From positions 19,848,345 to 19,912,344 of the forward strand of contig CM073326.1 of NCBI GenBank assembly GCA_037043015.1: a stretch of 64,000 bases of DNA, read 5' to 3'. The notes beneath the pieces were generated by a model, which saw nothing but the letters and a program-made list of their open reading frames with translations, made no database searches and had not been told where the DNA came from. This DNA comes from Bryum argenteum (taxonomy: Eukaryota > Streptophyta > Bryopsida > Bryales > Bryaceae). Both the position numbers and the translations under genes were made by a program. Shown piece after piece: positions 38,001 through 48,847 of the stretch (within the stretch, counting starts at the first letter, position 1; each line of letters begins with the position of its first letter).

Positions 38001-39886
38001 TCATTCAAAAGAACAGCTTCACCAAGGATCTCCAATCTATCTAGTACTGCCAAGGTTTCACCACCAATAGCCCCCCTTCCAGGCATTGCGTTGCCTACTG
38101 TGGCTCCCCATGTCATCCTTACCTGACCATCTTGTATTACATACACCTACCACCCCGAACCTCAAAACTTGAAATCCCATTTAAACTAACAAAGTACACA
38201 TTAAGGGTTGATGATGTACTAGAAGAGGTAGCACAAATGATATGAACTATTACAAGTCACTACTGTTAAATGTCAATTCCATCCAAAAGTAGGGATTACC
38301 TTATCCATGGTAGCCCCGACCTTGATGATACTCTGGCCTCTTGTGAACTTTAAGACAGCACAATTGCTGCTCATTTTGATGATGTCACGAGTTGGTAACT
38401 TCTTGAATACAGGAGTCTCTCTTAAAACCTATAACAATTAAGTAGGTAGTAAGACCTTTTTAAGGTTTAAACATTTTTCACTTTGATTTCTTTCATTTGA
38501 CATACACACTAACATCTTGGTTTTCTTGTATAGAATTGCACACACGATGTATTCTCAATCGTAAAAGAGATGTTGTTCATGAAATAAAATGTGAAGTGTA
38601 TGTAAATTTCATCATATTTTGAAAACAGAGACAATCAAGTTTTACCTACATTTTAGAGCTTTGTTAGAAAGTGGAGATTAGATCATTATCCTAGCTCTTG
38701 CTAATGGATGACACTTCAAGTTACAAAGGTCTAGCCAACCTGAGCTATGGGAGATCCAGAAAGATGTCTTGTTAGGATAGACTTGAATTCAGCACGATTT
38801 ACTGCCCATAAAAGTGCATTTGTTGTTGCTTTGGCACTGACATTCCGCTTAGTATCATACATAAGAGCCAATTCACCAAGGCTATCTCCAGATGTTTTTG
38901 TACGCAAAAGTATCGCTTGATCATTTCCCTGGATAAAACCTATTCAAAGTTATAAACTGTTCAAGTCAACATAACACATATATGCACACACTTGCTTCCA
39001 GTTGCTATTAATTGGATTGATATGTTACCCTGCTAAGCAGTCACATGAATGTCAAAAACATAATCGACCACTCTAGCTGTCAAAAAAGTATGCAAATAGC
39101 TCAATTGGTACACCTTTTGATCCAAGATATCAAAATCACCCACATCCTGCATTCAAAAGCAACAATCAACAAAAATGATATGCTTAGCATGTCTTCCTGT
39201 AATAAAACCCAAATTTCAAAAGTGATACGGAACATCTAAGTAAACATCTAAGTTTCAAAAAATCTTATTGATTATCAAACATACAAACTTATAGAATTCT
39301 AGTCTGAGTTTATAAAGATGTAATGGCTAAAGGTCCACTGAATAGCTACTCTAAAAGGTTAGAGGTGCAATGAAATCATTCGTGATCAACGATAAAGATT
39401 TTTATGTGTTTAAGTTATCTATGATGGATATGCTTACAATGATATAAAAGTTGTCAGCAACGTCTCCCTGTTTGATAAGCTCTGTGCCCGCTGTAACACG
39501 GACATCTTGAAAGGCATTGATAATCTCTTCTTGAAGTTCGTAATCTAAATCTCCTAGGAGGTAATGCGTACTACACAAGTACCATCTCATCTCATGTTAG
39601 AATCCCCTTATGTTTTTAGTTTCGAACAACATATGATGAGGATATTAGAATTTGAAATATTCATTTTCATAGTATCATATGTTTATAATGTCAAGATATA
39701 TGGTGCTAGCTACCCCGTATAACTAATTTGCAACCCAATTAGCAAGTACCTCAAAATACCTCGGAGGTGCTCTTTGGTGGCGTTTGACTTTGGTACAACT
39801 TGAAGTGGTCCAAGTGATACTTTCTTAACTGCTCGATCCCTACCAATCCCTTGTAACATGTGATCAAGAACTTCAAAGTGTCTTTT
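32082..39886 (-). CDS. cGMP-dependent-type protein kinase with four cyclic-nucleotide domains
   Basis: Exons (minus): 39886-39750, 39570-39438, 39146-39114, 38928-38740, 38428-38300, 38146-37958, 37872-37646, 36894-36564, 36449-36219, 35972-35683, 35541-35386, 35201-35122, 34959-34849, 34174-34062, 33846-33564, 32333-32082, about 960 codons. Four cNMP-binding domains precede an AGC kinase domain. Kinase landmarks: GTGLFGKV loop, YALK lysine, NEKMYMAEL helix C, YRDLKPEN, DMG in place of DFG, MAPEI. All junctions fit GT-AG except one GC-AG (35683/35541) and one that loses frame (37958/37872). Domain 3 is interrupted by a Ser/Thr/Pro-rich insert. No PP2C domain is seen, unlike the flowering-plant PP2C-PKG fusion. 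N-terminal exons are uncertain. Confidence 0.85.
32520..33449. mobile_element. TTAA element family B inside a PKG intron
   Basis: The two ends are identical inverted copies for 20 bases, beginning TTAACCCCTAAAAATCC, and 930 bp apart. TTAA lies at both outer edges and no other flank duplication is visible. It fills most of the intron between kinase exons 33846-33564 and 32333-32082. Non-coding. The perfect ends suggest a younger ins­ertion than the family A copies. Confidence 0.85.
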
Positions 39887-40738
39887 CTGATAATAAACAA
39901 TACACAAGCCCAAAGTACATTGTCGTTCCCCTACTAATTATTGCACTGTCGTTTACTTAGGGTCCTCTACACTATGGATTGTGAAGATTGACCACAACCT
40001 TCTAGAATTTGTGATTGGAGCGTAAAATGCTCTTGATTCCACTCGACTTTAGACTACCTTGAAGAAAGGAGAGTAACCACTAACTTTGAGGTTCCCAAAG
40101 TATGCTAAATTTCCCATAGTGAATAATGTTTTCATGGTCTCCTTCAGCATAGTTGAGTTGCAGATACCGTGAGTCAACTATATTGAAGGAGACCATGAGG
40201 CTTAAAAGTCATTACTTGGCTAGTGTTCAATTATAAAGGAGTAAAGAGGAAAAAGTGGAGGGTAAAAGAGAGAGTAAAGAGGATTTTTATTAGAAAATTG
40301 AGCTCAAACTTGTTCTAGTCTAAATTCACTTTATACAACAAAAGAGTGACAAAGCCACTCAAGAATCCATTTTTGATATATCATGGTTATGGCTCTTGGT
40401 CCATAGTGTAAAGGACCCTTATTATTGCGATTGATTGTCCTCTACTTTTTATCGCAATGGATTGTTTTCTTTTTTATTATGATTCCATTGGATGAAATTG
40501 GAGCAGTTTACAAGATGACACAAAATTCTACTTCTCCATACAAGTGAAGAAATAAAGTCTCCTCTAAGACTAGCATTCTCCTTTTCCAAAAAGATAAGTT
40601 TTTTTATCCAATCATTCTAATGAATAAAATCAAGGCATGCACGGTGAAAGTAAAATACAAAAAATAGCCATGAAGTTTGGAATAACCTTGGAATAATAGC
40701 CTCTCCATAAATATATAATCTTATATAGTATTACAAAA

Positions 40739-41578
40739 TTAACCCCTAAAGGTGAGTGAGGCCCGAATCGGGTCGATCTGACTTTGGGCAGCCTTTGAAA
40801 TACTATTTTTAGATCAAATGAAGTTGGGACCTTTAATAGGTTGTAGAATTTCTCCATATCTTTCAAAAGAGACATCTCATGCTTCATAATTCCTTATACT
40901 TTAAGAGATATATGAAGTCAAAGTTTGAGAACACTATTTAAAATCTGCCCAAACTGCAGTATATGCTCACTTATTCTCAAAATCTGCCTAAAAGTGATGA
41001 AAACGCAGAAACTTCAAGAATTCACCAAAATTTGAGATTCTACTCTTTTCAAGTGTTGTCCTTTGTGTATGTAGAAAAGGTAGTAAGGCATGATCTCACC
41101 ATTTGGATTATGAATTCAATAATTACTTACTTGCCTTTTTAATTGCTGAAAACAAGCTTTCGTATTTGAAGTTTAACATATGTCTATGTGCATAATCAAG
41201 AATTTCTATAGGTTTTATAAGTCGTGTGAGGATAAAAATTACATAGACATGTTCCTAACTCACCTAGAAACAAGAATGTGAAGAGCCACATACCAGATTC
41301 TCTACCAAAAATGGTTATTTTGGCCCCCAAAACATTACTTTTCTATTTTACAACATGGTAAGAACCTTTTTTTTTTCAACTTCGAACACTAAGATTTCAC
41401 AAATGGTTAGGTATTTGAATCTAAGATTCAATATAGAAGTACATGTGCAAGTTAGGTACTAGATCCTAGGGTCACATATTCCAGAACTTGTCAAATTTCA
41501 AAAGCTTCCATCTTGCATAAAAAAGGGGCAATTTGAACGTTTTTGGTTGTTTTGAGAGTGCTCTCCATCAGGGGTTAA
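40739..41578. mobile_element. TTAA element family B
   Basis: The left end TTAACCCCTAAAGGTGAG matches the complement of the right end TTAACCCCTGATGGAGAG at 15 of 18 positions. Length 840 bp. The right third (ACAAGTTAGGTACAAGATC-like block) resembles the 33.3 kb end of the intronic copy. It lies upstream of exon 39886 of the PKG gene, possibly in another intron. Confidence 0.75.
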
Positions 41579-41935
41579 AATAGTTTTTACCAAATCACAA
41601 AGGTCACAACACGAAGTTTAATTTTTTTTGTTAGATACACTAATTGATATGAAATTGTTATAACTCATCAGTTCACTCCGTTGAAGTTTTTTACTAAGTA
41701 TACAGCTATCTAAAGGAGGAACTCTTGTAACATAGCCAATAATTTTTTCATCAAATGTAAAGAAGTATGGCAATGACGTATCCATTGGTGTACCTCATAT
41801 CCACATTCAGATTCTGCGTAGTATGTGTGTCATTTGACTAAACATTCACAAGGATGAAACTCCAAACCAAAATTGTGTAGATAAATGACTACATGTGAGT
41901 GTATAGTTACCTAATTCGTTGTCTCCTTCGTAAAT

Positions 41936-42958
41936 TCAATGCGCTTGAAACAGTTGCCTTCCATGTATTGGACCATTTCCGTGTTTTATTGCCACTGCAA
42001 CCATCCACAAGGCAAGTTGGAAAATAGTACTCTTACGTCTAGTATCTCCAACCGTAAAGGACAATCTTCTATGAAGGTAGGATCTCAATACTTGTGGTAA
42101 CCTGTCTGGACTGGCCATGGGGGCCGCACCAGTTGGTTTAGTTTCTGAAGGTCTGGTAGGCCGCGGACTAGATGATACACTTGGCTGATCTTCAGATAAA
42201 CTGCTGCTTATTACGAGTTCCACGTCTTTGGTCAAATCATCTTGCTCATCATTCAACTGTATTTCATAATTCTACTAAATTAGAATCAAATTATATGTTG
42301 AGAACTCATTTTAGGCTACTGCATGGACCTCTTAACCTTCTCAAACCTCGATGAGGAGGCAACATGAATCAACATTGATAACTATAATCTAACTAACTAG
42401 TTGATACCGAATGTGGATGAGAATGGCTCAACATTCGACCGTGGATATAGATATAAACAACATTCGACCATCTTTCCTAACAACATTACAATGCTATTTA
42501 AGCTGCAGATGATAATATGGATTATATACTCTTTGAAGTTCAGACAGGTCGAAAGAGCCTCCTTCAAGAAATACGTTGACTGCTTGCTTGATTATGGACA
42601 TCTGTTGGGAATTGAAGTGCTCAAGGACTCCATCCACTTCGCTAATCATCATTGAAAACCCTTCCTCTGTTTGATTCTTATCTAGTTTCTATTGAATGAG
42701 AACAAAGAGCATCTGTTACTTCTTTTATGATCCTCATTTAAAGATATAAAGATCATTGTACATCACTAACATGTGCAATAGATAGTTATACTCATCTTTC
42801 ATTGTCTGCAGACCCACACAAAGTGAGACGTCGAATGGGCTCACCATCATTATCAACCTTAAAGCTTTCATGTTGGCAGACATAAGCATTGAGTATGCTC
42901 TCTCCACATATGAAATTAAGTCCTCCTCCGCTGTTTCAAAAGACTTGCATCTTAGCAC
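41936..42958 (-). CDS. Candidate exons of an unresolved gene, possibly the PKG 5' part
   Basis: Three minus-strand stretches look like exons: 42734-42958 (KALRLIMMVSPFDVSLCVGL), about 42510-42680 (MMISEVDGVLEHFNSQQM, acceptor aatag) and 41936-42256 (Ser/Pro-rich, acceptor tacag at 42257, possible donor GTAAGA near 42030). I do not recognise the proteins. The last stretch is the nearest upstream coding-like block to PKG exon 39886, but the phases do not fit directly, so at least one exon is missing or they are unrelated. Confidence 0.3.
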
Positions 42959-43093
42959 AAATTTTTAATTTCAATTACAATATGATAACCCTGATAAGTT
43001 CAACCTATCACCAATAAATGATCGTGGGCGTATATCCTCATTGCCCTCACAATGATGTACCATCACTTCTATCAAGATTTTATCTACTGATTG

Positions 43094-44073
43094 ATAACCC
43101 TTAAACGGCCAAGATGTCGACCTTGGGATAAAAGGCAGAAACTTTGAAGAGCCATACCTTCTTCATTTAGACTCTATTTTGAACAAAATCACTTGGATTG
43201 GGTCCCAAATCAAATCTTATTTGTGTGGTAAAAATTGGAGTTCCATGAAATGAAGTATGAATAAATTGCCTACATTTTAGTGAAGCCAGCTCTCCTTTTT
43301 GTGTTTTCAAACATGGGACATGTTTTACCATTGTGAGGCAATTATGGAACAAAAATAAAAATAAAGTCATGGATTTTTTTTACATAAATATGATCTTGAG
43401 ATGAAAACTAATAACTTTGTAGTTGGAAGTTTTTGATCCAAATACATTTGGTATTGAATTTTCAATGATGTTTCTACAATGAAAAAAAGTGAAAAAGTGA
43501 AAGATTTTTTAGGAGCTATATCTCCTTCCTCTGCCGTTGGATTTCAACCTCATTTTTTGTGATAGGTTCCAAATAGAGTATAGTTTGAGTGTCAAAAAAC
43601 TTAACCCAATCAAAGGTGTTTTGAAAATAAGGCAAGAATTTGAGTGTAAGGGATGTAGATTTGGACCCTTTTCCTTTGTAAATATTTTGGCAATCTTCAC
43701 CCTTGTAAGGCTATTAGATGAGCAAAGATGTTTTTTGATGAATCCTTTCGTACAAGAGTGTTGTTGAGATGAGGATGGAAAAGTTTGTAGTTGATAAATT
43801 TTTCATTGCAATATGTTTGTTGATAGCATTTTCACTTCAAAGTGAGAATGCTGAAATTTTGTAATCTTTTTTGAGAACTAACATGTTATGATCTCGCAAT
43901 CTATGAGGCCTCATGACTCCAAATGTGACCCACATGACCTAGAACAAGAATATTAAAAGATTGTAAAGTTGAGAACTTGAGATCTAGATAGCTTGTATTC
44001 ATTTTCATTTATGACACTTGGCAGAAAATTATGTTTCTAGGCTCTAGACCCCCCTTGAACGTTTAAGGGTTAA
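43094..44073 (+). mobile_element. TTAA element family A (best-preserved ends, 980 bp)
   Basis: Left end AACCCTTAAACG (flank ATA) and right end CGTTTAAGGGTTAA are exact inverted matches over 12 bases. The interior is the reference for the plus orientation of family A. The left flank reads ATAA rather than TTAA, which leaves open whether the duplicated target is TTAA or only TA. Confidence 0.8.
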
Positions 44074-44613
44074 ATATATGTGAAACCTCTTAACATACAT
44101 TCAATTAAACATTTTGAAATATATACAATGAACTTACATTGCTGTATACTGATATCAACAACAACGTCCAATTCAATGTAATTTATCGTGTCTTAAAGAA
44201 TCTCTAACCTTGGGCAGTGGAAGACCCGGCGGCAATATATGACTTCTTTGGGAGGCCTTGGCTCATGGCTGATCTACTAATGTCTAGCAACAATGCATCG
44301 AGAGGAAGTATTTAGAGATGATAGAGCATGCGACAAACCTCTGATCAGATAGATTATTCATGACATTTACAAGAGATCCTACAGATCGATGATTGGCACA
44401 CAGAAAATATCCACAACTTACAAGGCTTCAGTATTATTTGTAATGAATGAACAACCATGTGCTTTCTCAGTGTGGAAGGGACTATTCTTATTCTAGCTTC
44501 TTTCGTCTACTTCTTTCATATTGGCATTTGTGACAGAACCATGTATCATCACTATCATGGCATTCACGTACATTGATCGAGGTTGAGGAGTACGACTGGT
44601 TTGACTTTACAAT

Positions 44614-45067
44614 TCAGCACCGAAAGGTTTCAAACTTTCTTCGGAATTCATTGATAAGAAGTATTTGTCGCTTCTCGGGTGATATTGCATTTCGCTGCAT
44701 TTCTTTCTTGCCAACTCTTTTCTTGTGTCTTAAACGACGAGGAACACTGTGCGGCAATGTTGCTTGTCCTTCAGAAGTTGAGCTGTAAGCACACAAACGA
44801 AGATTAAAGTAACGTTTAAATTCTTGAAGTCGAGGAACAAGAGCATTTTGTTTCTTGCCCGTAAACTGCACGTAACCTTCCAGCGACACACGAAGATGCT
44901 CATCTTACTCCTTGGGACGGAGTCGCTCAAATGCAAACCCTAAGCCTTCCTCGGCAACCCACTAAAAGGACAAATGATGAGGAGTAATGCAGCACAGTCA
45001 TCGGACTAATCCAAACCTGCAGAGGCGATTGAGAATCACGGCGGTCTCCAAAACCTCCACCAGGCAT
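44614..45067 (-). CDS. Unrecognised small basic protein, 90 residues
   Basis: Three exons, 45067-45017, 44961-44909 and 44782-44614, with GT-AG borders and exact phases, starting MPGGGFGDRRDSQSPLQ and ending EFRRKFETFRC. The middle is WVAEEGLGFAFERLRPK and the third exon is rich in Arg and Lys (RRLRHKKRVGKKE), suggesting nucleic-acid binding or nuclear or nucleolar location. I recognise no family. Support is the GC-rich island, three compatible phases and an ATG at the first exon. Confidence 0.5.
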
Positions 45068-46429
45068 GCAGGCTGTCGTCGAATGGCAGACGCCTCAAGA
45101 ACGTACAGTCAGCGTGTGCCGAGCTTCAGGGTTTAACGTAATTGCCATCCTCATAGCACATTCGATCAACGGAGCTTCAGACAGAAACTGAATGAAGTGG
45201 ACGAATCCATCTGCGCAGGAACGTGCGATGCGCAACCTGAGAATGCGTCACGAGGGGATGCTCAAGAGACAGGGGGCGATTGGCAAGAAACGGGCTCAAG
45301 AGTAAGCGCTGCAGGCTGTGCCTGTTGTCAGCTGGTCAACCGAAATCATCCTTATGGGATGATGGTCATTCACTTTGGCATCATTCATTCGTTCACGTGC
45401 TCGCAAGTCAATATTCCACCTCCACTTCACACTGAAACATTATTTTTGTGCATTCTCTTGGTACCACGAAACTGTGCAATATCCCAGCAGCATAAAATGC
45501 AATATTATTTCCTCTAGAAAAAAGAGCATCAACAACCCTCTAAACCTATTTGGCACCGGCATGAAAAAACTGTATGAAATTACTGTTTGTGCTCTACTAT
45601 CTTTCCCACCATACTACTGCCTATTTGGCAACTAAACACCAACATGGTATTTCCTAAACTGACTTTGAGGTACTCATTCAACATGGTCCAAGAACATGGT
45701 GTTTAAAAGTCCTCATGCATGCAAGGAGCTACGGTAAGAAGAGAAGGAAGAAACGAAGTGGAGATCAAAGATCCAGAATGCAAGAGCTTAGTGCTCCAGA
45801 GTGTAAAGGAGGTGCCTGAACCAGTGCCAAAGGTGAGCATTGTGGGGCATAAGAGGCAATAAGATAAAGTTGTATCTCCTTAGTACTTCGCAATTTCATA
45901 GCTACCTATAGCTATTTTTTCAAGACCACATTAAAATTCTGGCTTGCTGTAAGTTTTTATTAGAGTTGATGCCAAATAAAACAACTCGCTTCAAGTGGCT
46001 TGGCAACTGTACAAGGTTTGAAAGCTTGAAAGAATTCAAGATTTTGCATTTTGCATCAAAAGAGGTCAATCTTGATGTTTTTTGGTTGTATTCGGGCTGC
46101 TCACCCTTGGGAGTTAGTAAACTTGTCAATCTTAAGATAAGTTGTCAAGCACCATATAGTTCACCGTTTATAAATGTTACACCTATAAGTGTTAACTCTT
46201 CCCGAATGTTAACTTTCTTCTACTCTCTACAGATTGCAGACTAAAAATGTTAAACATACTAATTGTTAAGAAAATGATATCCTCCACTCTGTAATTTTGA
46301 TTTTATAAATGTTAACAGATGATATAAATCACTACGCATCCACAACATAAATGAATAAACCCTAATATTTGTATAATGTCAAAACCATACCACCATGATT
46401 TAGACTCCCACTTCATGAGTTTGAATTTA
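45068..46429. other. Upstream region of the small gene, then AT-rich DNA
   Basis: GC-rich to about 45340. A plus-strand frame at 45197-45517 has no domain. Nothing else seen. Confidence 0.35.
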
Positions 46430-47030
46430 TAAACCCCTAAAGCTTCTTGGTGTTTTTTGAGAGCTTCAATCCTCAAAATTGCAATTTTATGCTTCTATGC
46501 ACTCCTGTGGGACGGTGGGTGTGGAGTGTGGACCAATTTTTATTCTCTCTTTGCAAAACTTTCAACCGTAAATCTTGTAGCTAAGACTACTTTTGATTAG
46601 TCTTTCAAAAAGTGACCCTTGGATGTTTACTATCCGGGAGACCATATTATTTAAATTTTGTCTCCCAAGTATTTTTGGGCGTTGTGAAGATTACTTTTGA
46701 GATTTTTGGAGGCTGCCCTTGTAGATTTGATAAACTTTTTGACTTGAGTCACTTCAAAGCTTATGTATTGATTTAGTAATGAACATATTTCCAATAATAA
46801 TTTCCTAACAAATCAATTTTTGAAGTTGTCCCATTTTGGCTTGCAACCCAAAGAATGTCCTAGAAGACTCTAAAATTGGACTTTGGCTTTGCAAATTTTA
46901 CCACACACTTTGCAGTATATGGAGCATCCACTAAAATTCTTAGGCAATAATATTAGTTTTTAACCCCTTCATCTAAGTTGCTCAAAATTGCAAAAATCCA
47001 TTGTGGGTCTCTAGGAGGTTTAGGGCTTAA
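46430..47030 (-). mobile_element. TTAA element family B, reversed copy
   Basis: The left end TAAACCCCTAAAGCTTC and complement of the right end TTAAGCCCTAAACCTCC are inverted relatives. The complement of the interior follows 32.5-33.0 kb, for example AAAGTTTATCAAATCTACAA and GGGCAGCCTCCAAAA-like blocks. 601 bp, shorter than the intronic copy. Confidence 0.6.
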
Positions 47031-48847
47031 ACGTATACATTTTATCAATGTAAATTTCTTGAAGTCACCTATTTGAAATTGTTGATAGCTTATGAATGTT
47101 AGAACTTGAATAAAACTTCCATTATGTTTTTGTGATTGTTAACTAATAACAACTTTATAGATGTTAAGAAATACTTACTCTAGAGGATTAATTAACCCAA
47201 GTAGTTTTTTTTTGTTGTGAGTGACATTATGATCTTGTGCATCGCTAATCCGTGCCGACGCATGAGGTATCGTTAGAAGGGGATTTTTACATAGGGGTGT
47301 AGGAAACAATCAGATTGCAAATCAGATCAACGAATCCCAAGGTAGTGAATTTCAAAGTATTGGTGACATAAACATTGGAATTTATTTGTTGAGTGTGGCA
47401 ACGTCGCGTAGGCGTACCAGTTAACATTCATAAAGGGTAGATTGTACCTTAATATGGTACAACGTTTGGAACACCGTATTTGGTAAAGTTGCAACCAAGA
47501 AGTGCAATATCAAGTTGGACAATGTTTTGTCAAAAAGCAACAATTTTTGTAACTAGGTGTACTAAATCATTAATACCATAAGTACTCAGATTTCTGCATT
47601 AAAAGGCATACCAAAATAATGTCAATTGTGACTTGCAAAACCTTTGAAAGATTATTATTGTTACAGACATGATTATTTATCATGATTTCAATTATATTTG
47701 GTTGAACATACATTGTACATCCATTGTAGCCTGAAGATTCTTTCCACTTGCACGCATAGTTGATTGAGTATAAAGACAAATTAGTTATGAGTTTACATGA
47801 AAAATTAGTTTTGTTGAAATAAGAGAGTAGAGCATGAAGATCACTAGGTGAAAAGTATAGAGGCATGAGGATTCGTAATTACTTCATCTCTATCTATTAA
47901 GAATTATTGAGCTTCAAGTTTTTCGTAAATGTGCATGTCGATATTAAAGTTTTCTCAAAATTTACCCAAAATTAACCTCAATTGTCGTGAGAGAATAATC
48001 TTCAAATGAAGTGGATTTTATATTTTCAATGTAATGCGTGTATTCTATGAATGGTCTTTTCTTTGCATACGTTCTTCTTGTACTTTGAAAGTTTATGAAA
48101 TATTTTGGGTATGGTAATTTCTAAGTACAAAAATATTATTTTCATGCATAAATGATTTTAGGCCAAAGTAAGTTGACAGAAATGAAAGCATTAGAATACT
48201 CTGACTCTCTCTCAAAACCATGGTGGAGTCATAACCATGGTTTAACCAAAAACCATGGTTATGACTCCACGTATGTTATAACCAAAAACTCTTTTAAACT
48301 CTTTTCATTCACTATAATAGTTTCAATATTTATCAAGGTCTATTTAGTCCACCTCGTGCAAGCAACCAAAAGAAATGAGGACATCCTCAATTTTTTTATA
48401 TTAAAATAGGATATCACATTTGAGGACGGAATGGTCCACCTAATACCTCTAATTGCGAGTTTTAAAACCATCAATTTGCAAGTGCAAGATTCTACCCCAG
48501 TGCAAAAATTATTAATACTATGTGTTAGAAGACAAACAAGACACTTATTCAGGACTGAGGAATTCTCATTTATTGCCTGCGTATTCACGACTGCAGTTTG
48601 GCTTGTTGCCTCGAGCTTCACAAGTGCCTTTCCGTTCCCTTTCAGTGTTTGGGTTCTTTATTTTTCCGGGTGGCGGATCGGAATACGTCTCTTGAAATTC
48701 TTCTTTGGAGTGAAATTAGAGACGAAGCGATTGTAGGAGTCCTGAGTTGCAAGGTGGGTTCACGACTTTGCATCTATATGAAATCGGCGGGCTTGAAGTG
48801 AGCGAGCTGCTCTGTATCTGTTGATTCATTTGCAAGCCTCCTGTTGC
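47031..48847. other. Intergenic tract and upstream region of PTPA
   Basis: AT-rich to about 48540, then GC-richer as a probable PTPA leader. One strong hairpin is listed separately. No gene recognised. Confidence 0.4.
48223..48270. repeat. 18-bp perfect inverted repeat (hairpin)
   Basis: Arm GTGGAGTCATAACCATGG (48223-48240) and its exact complement (48253-48270) surround a 12-base loop. It lies about 580 bp upstream of the PTPA start codon. It could be a tiny MITE relic or an extruding cruciform. Confidence 0.9.
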
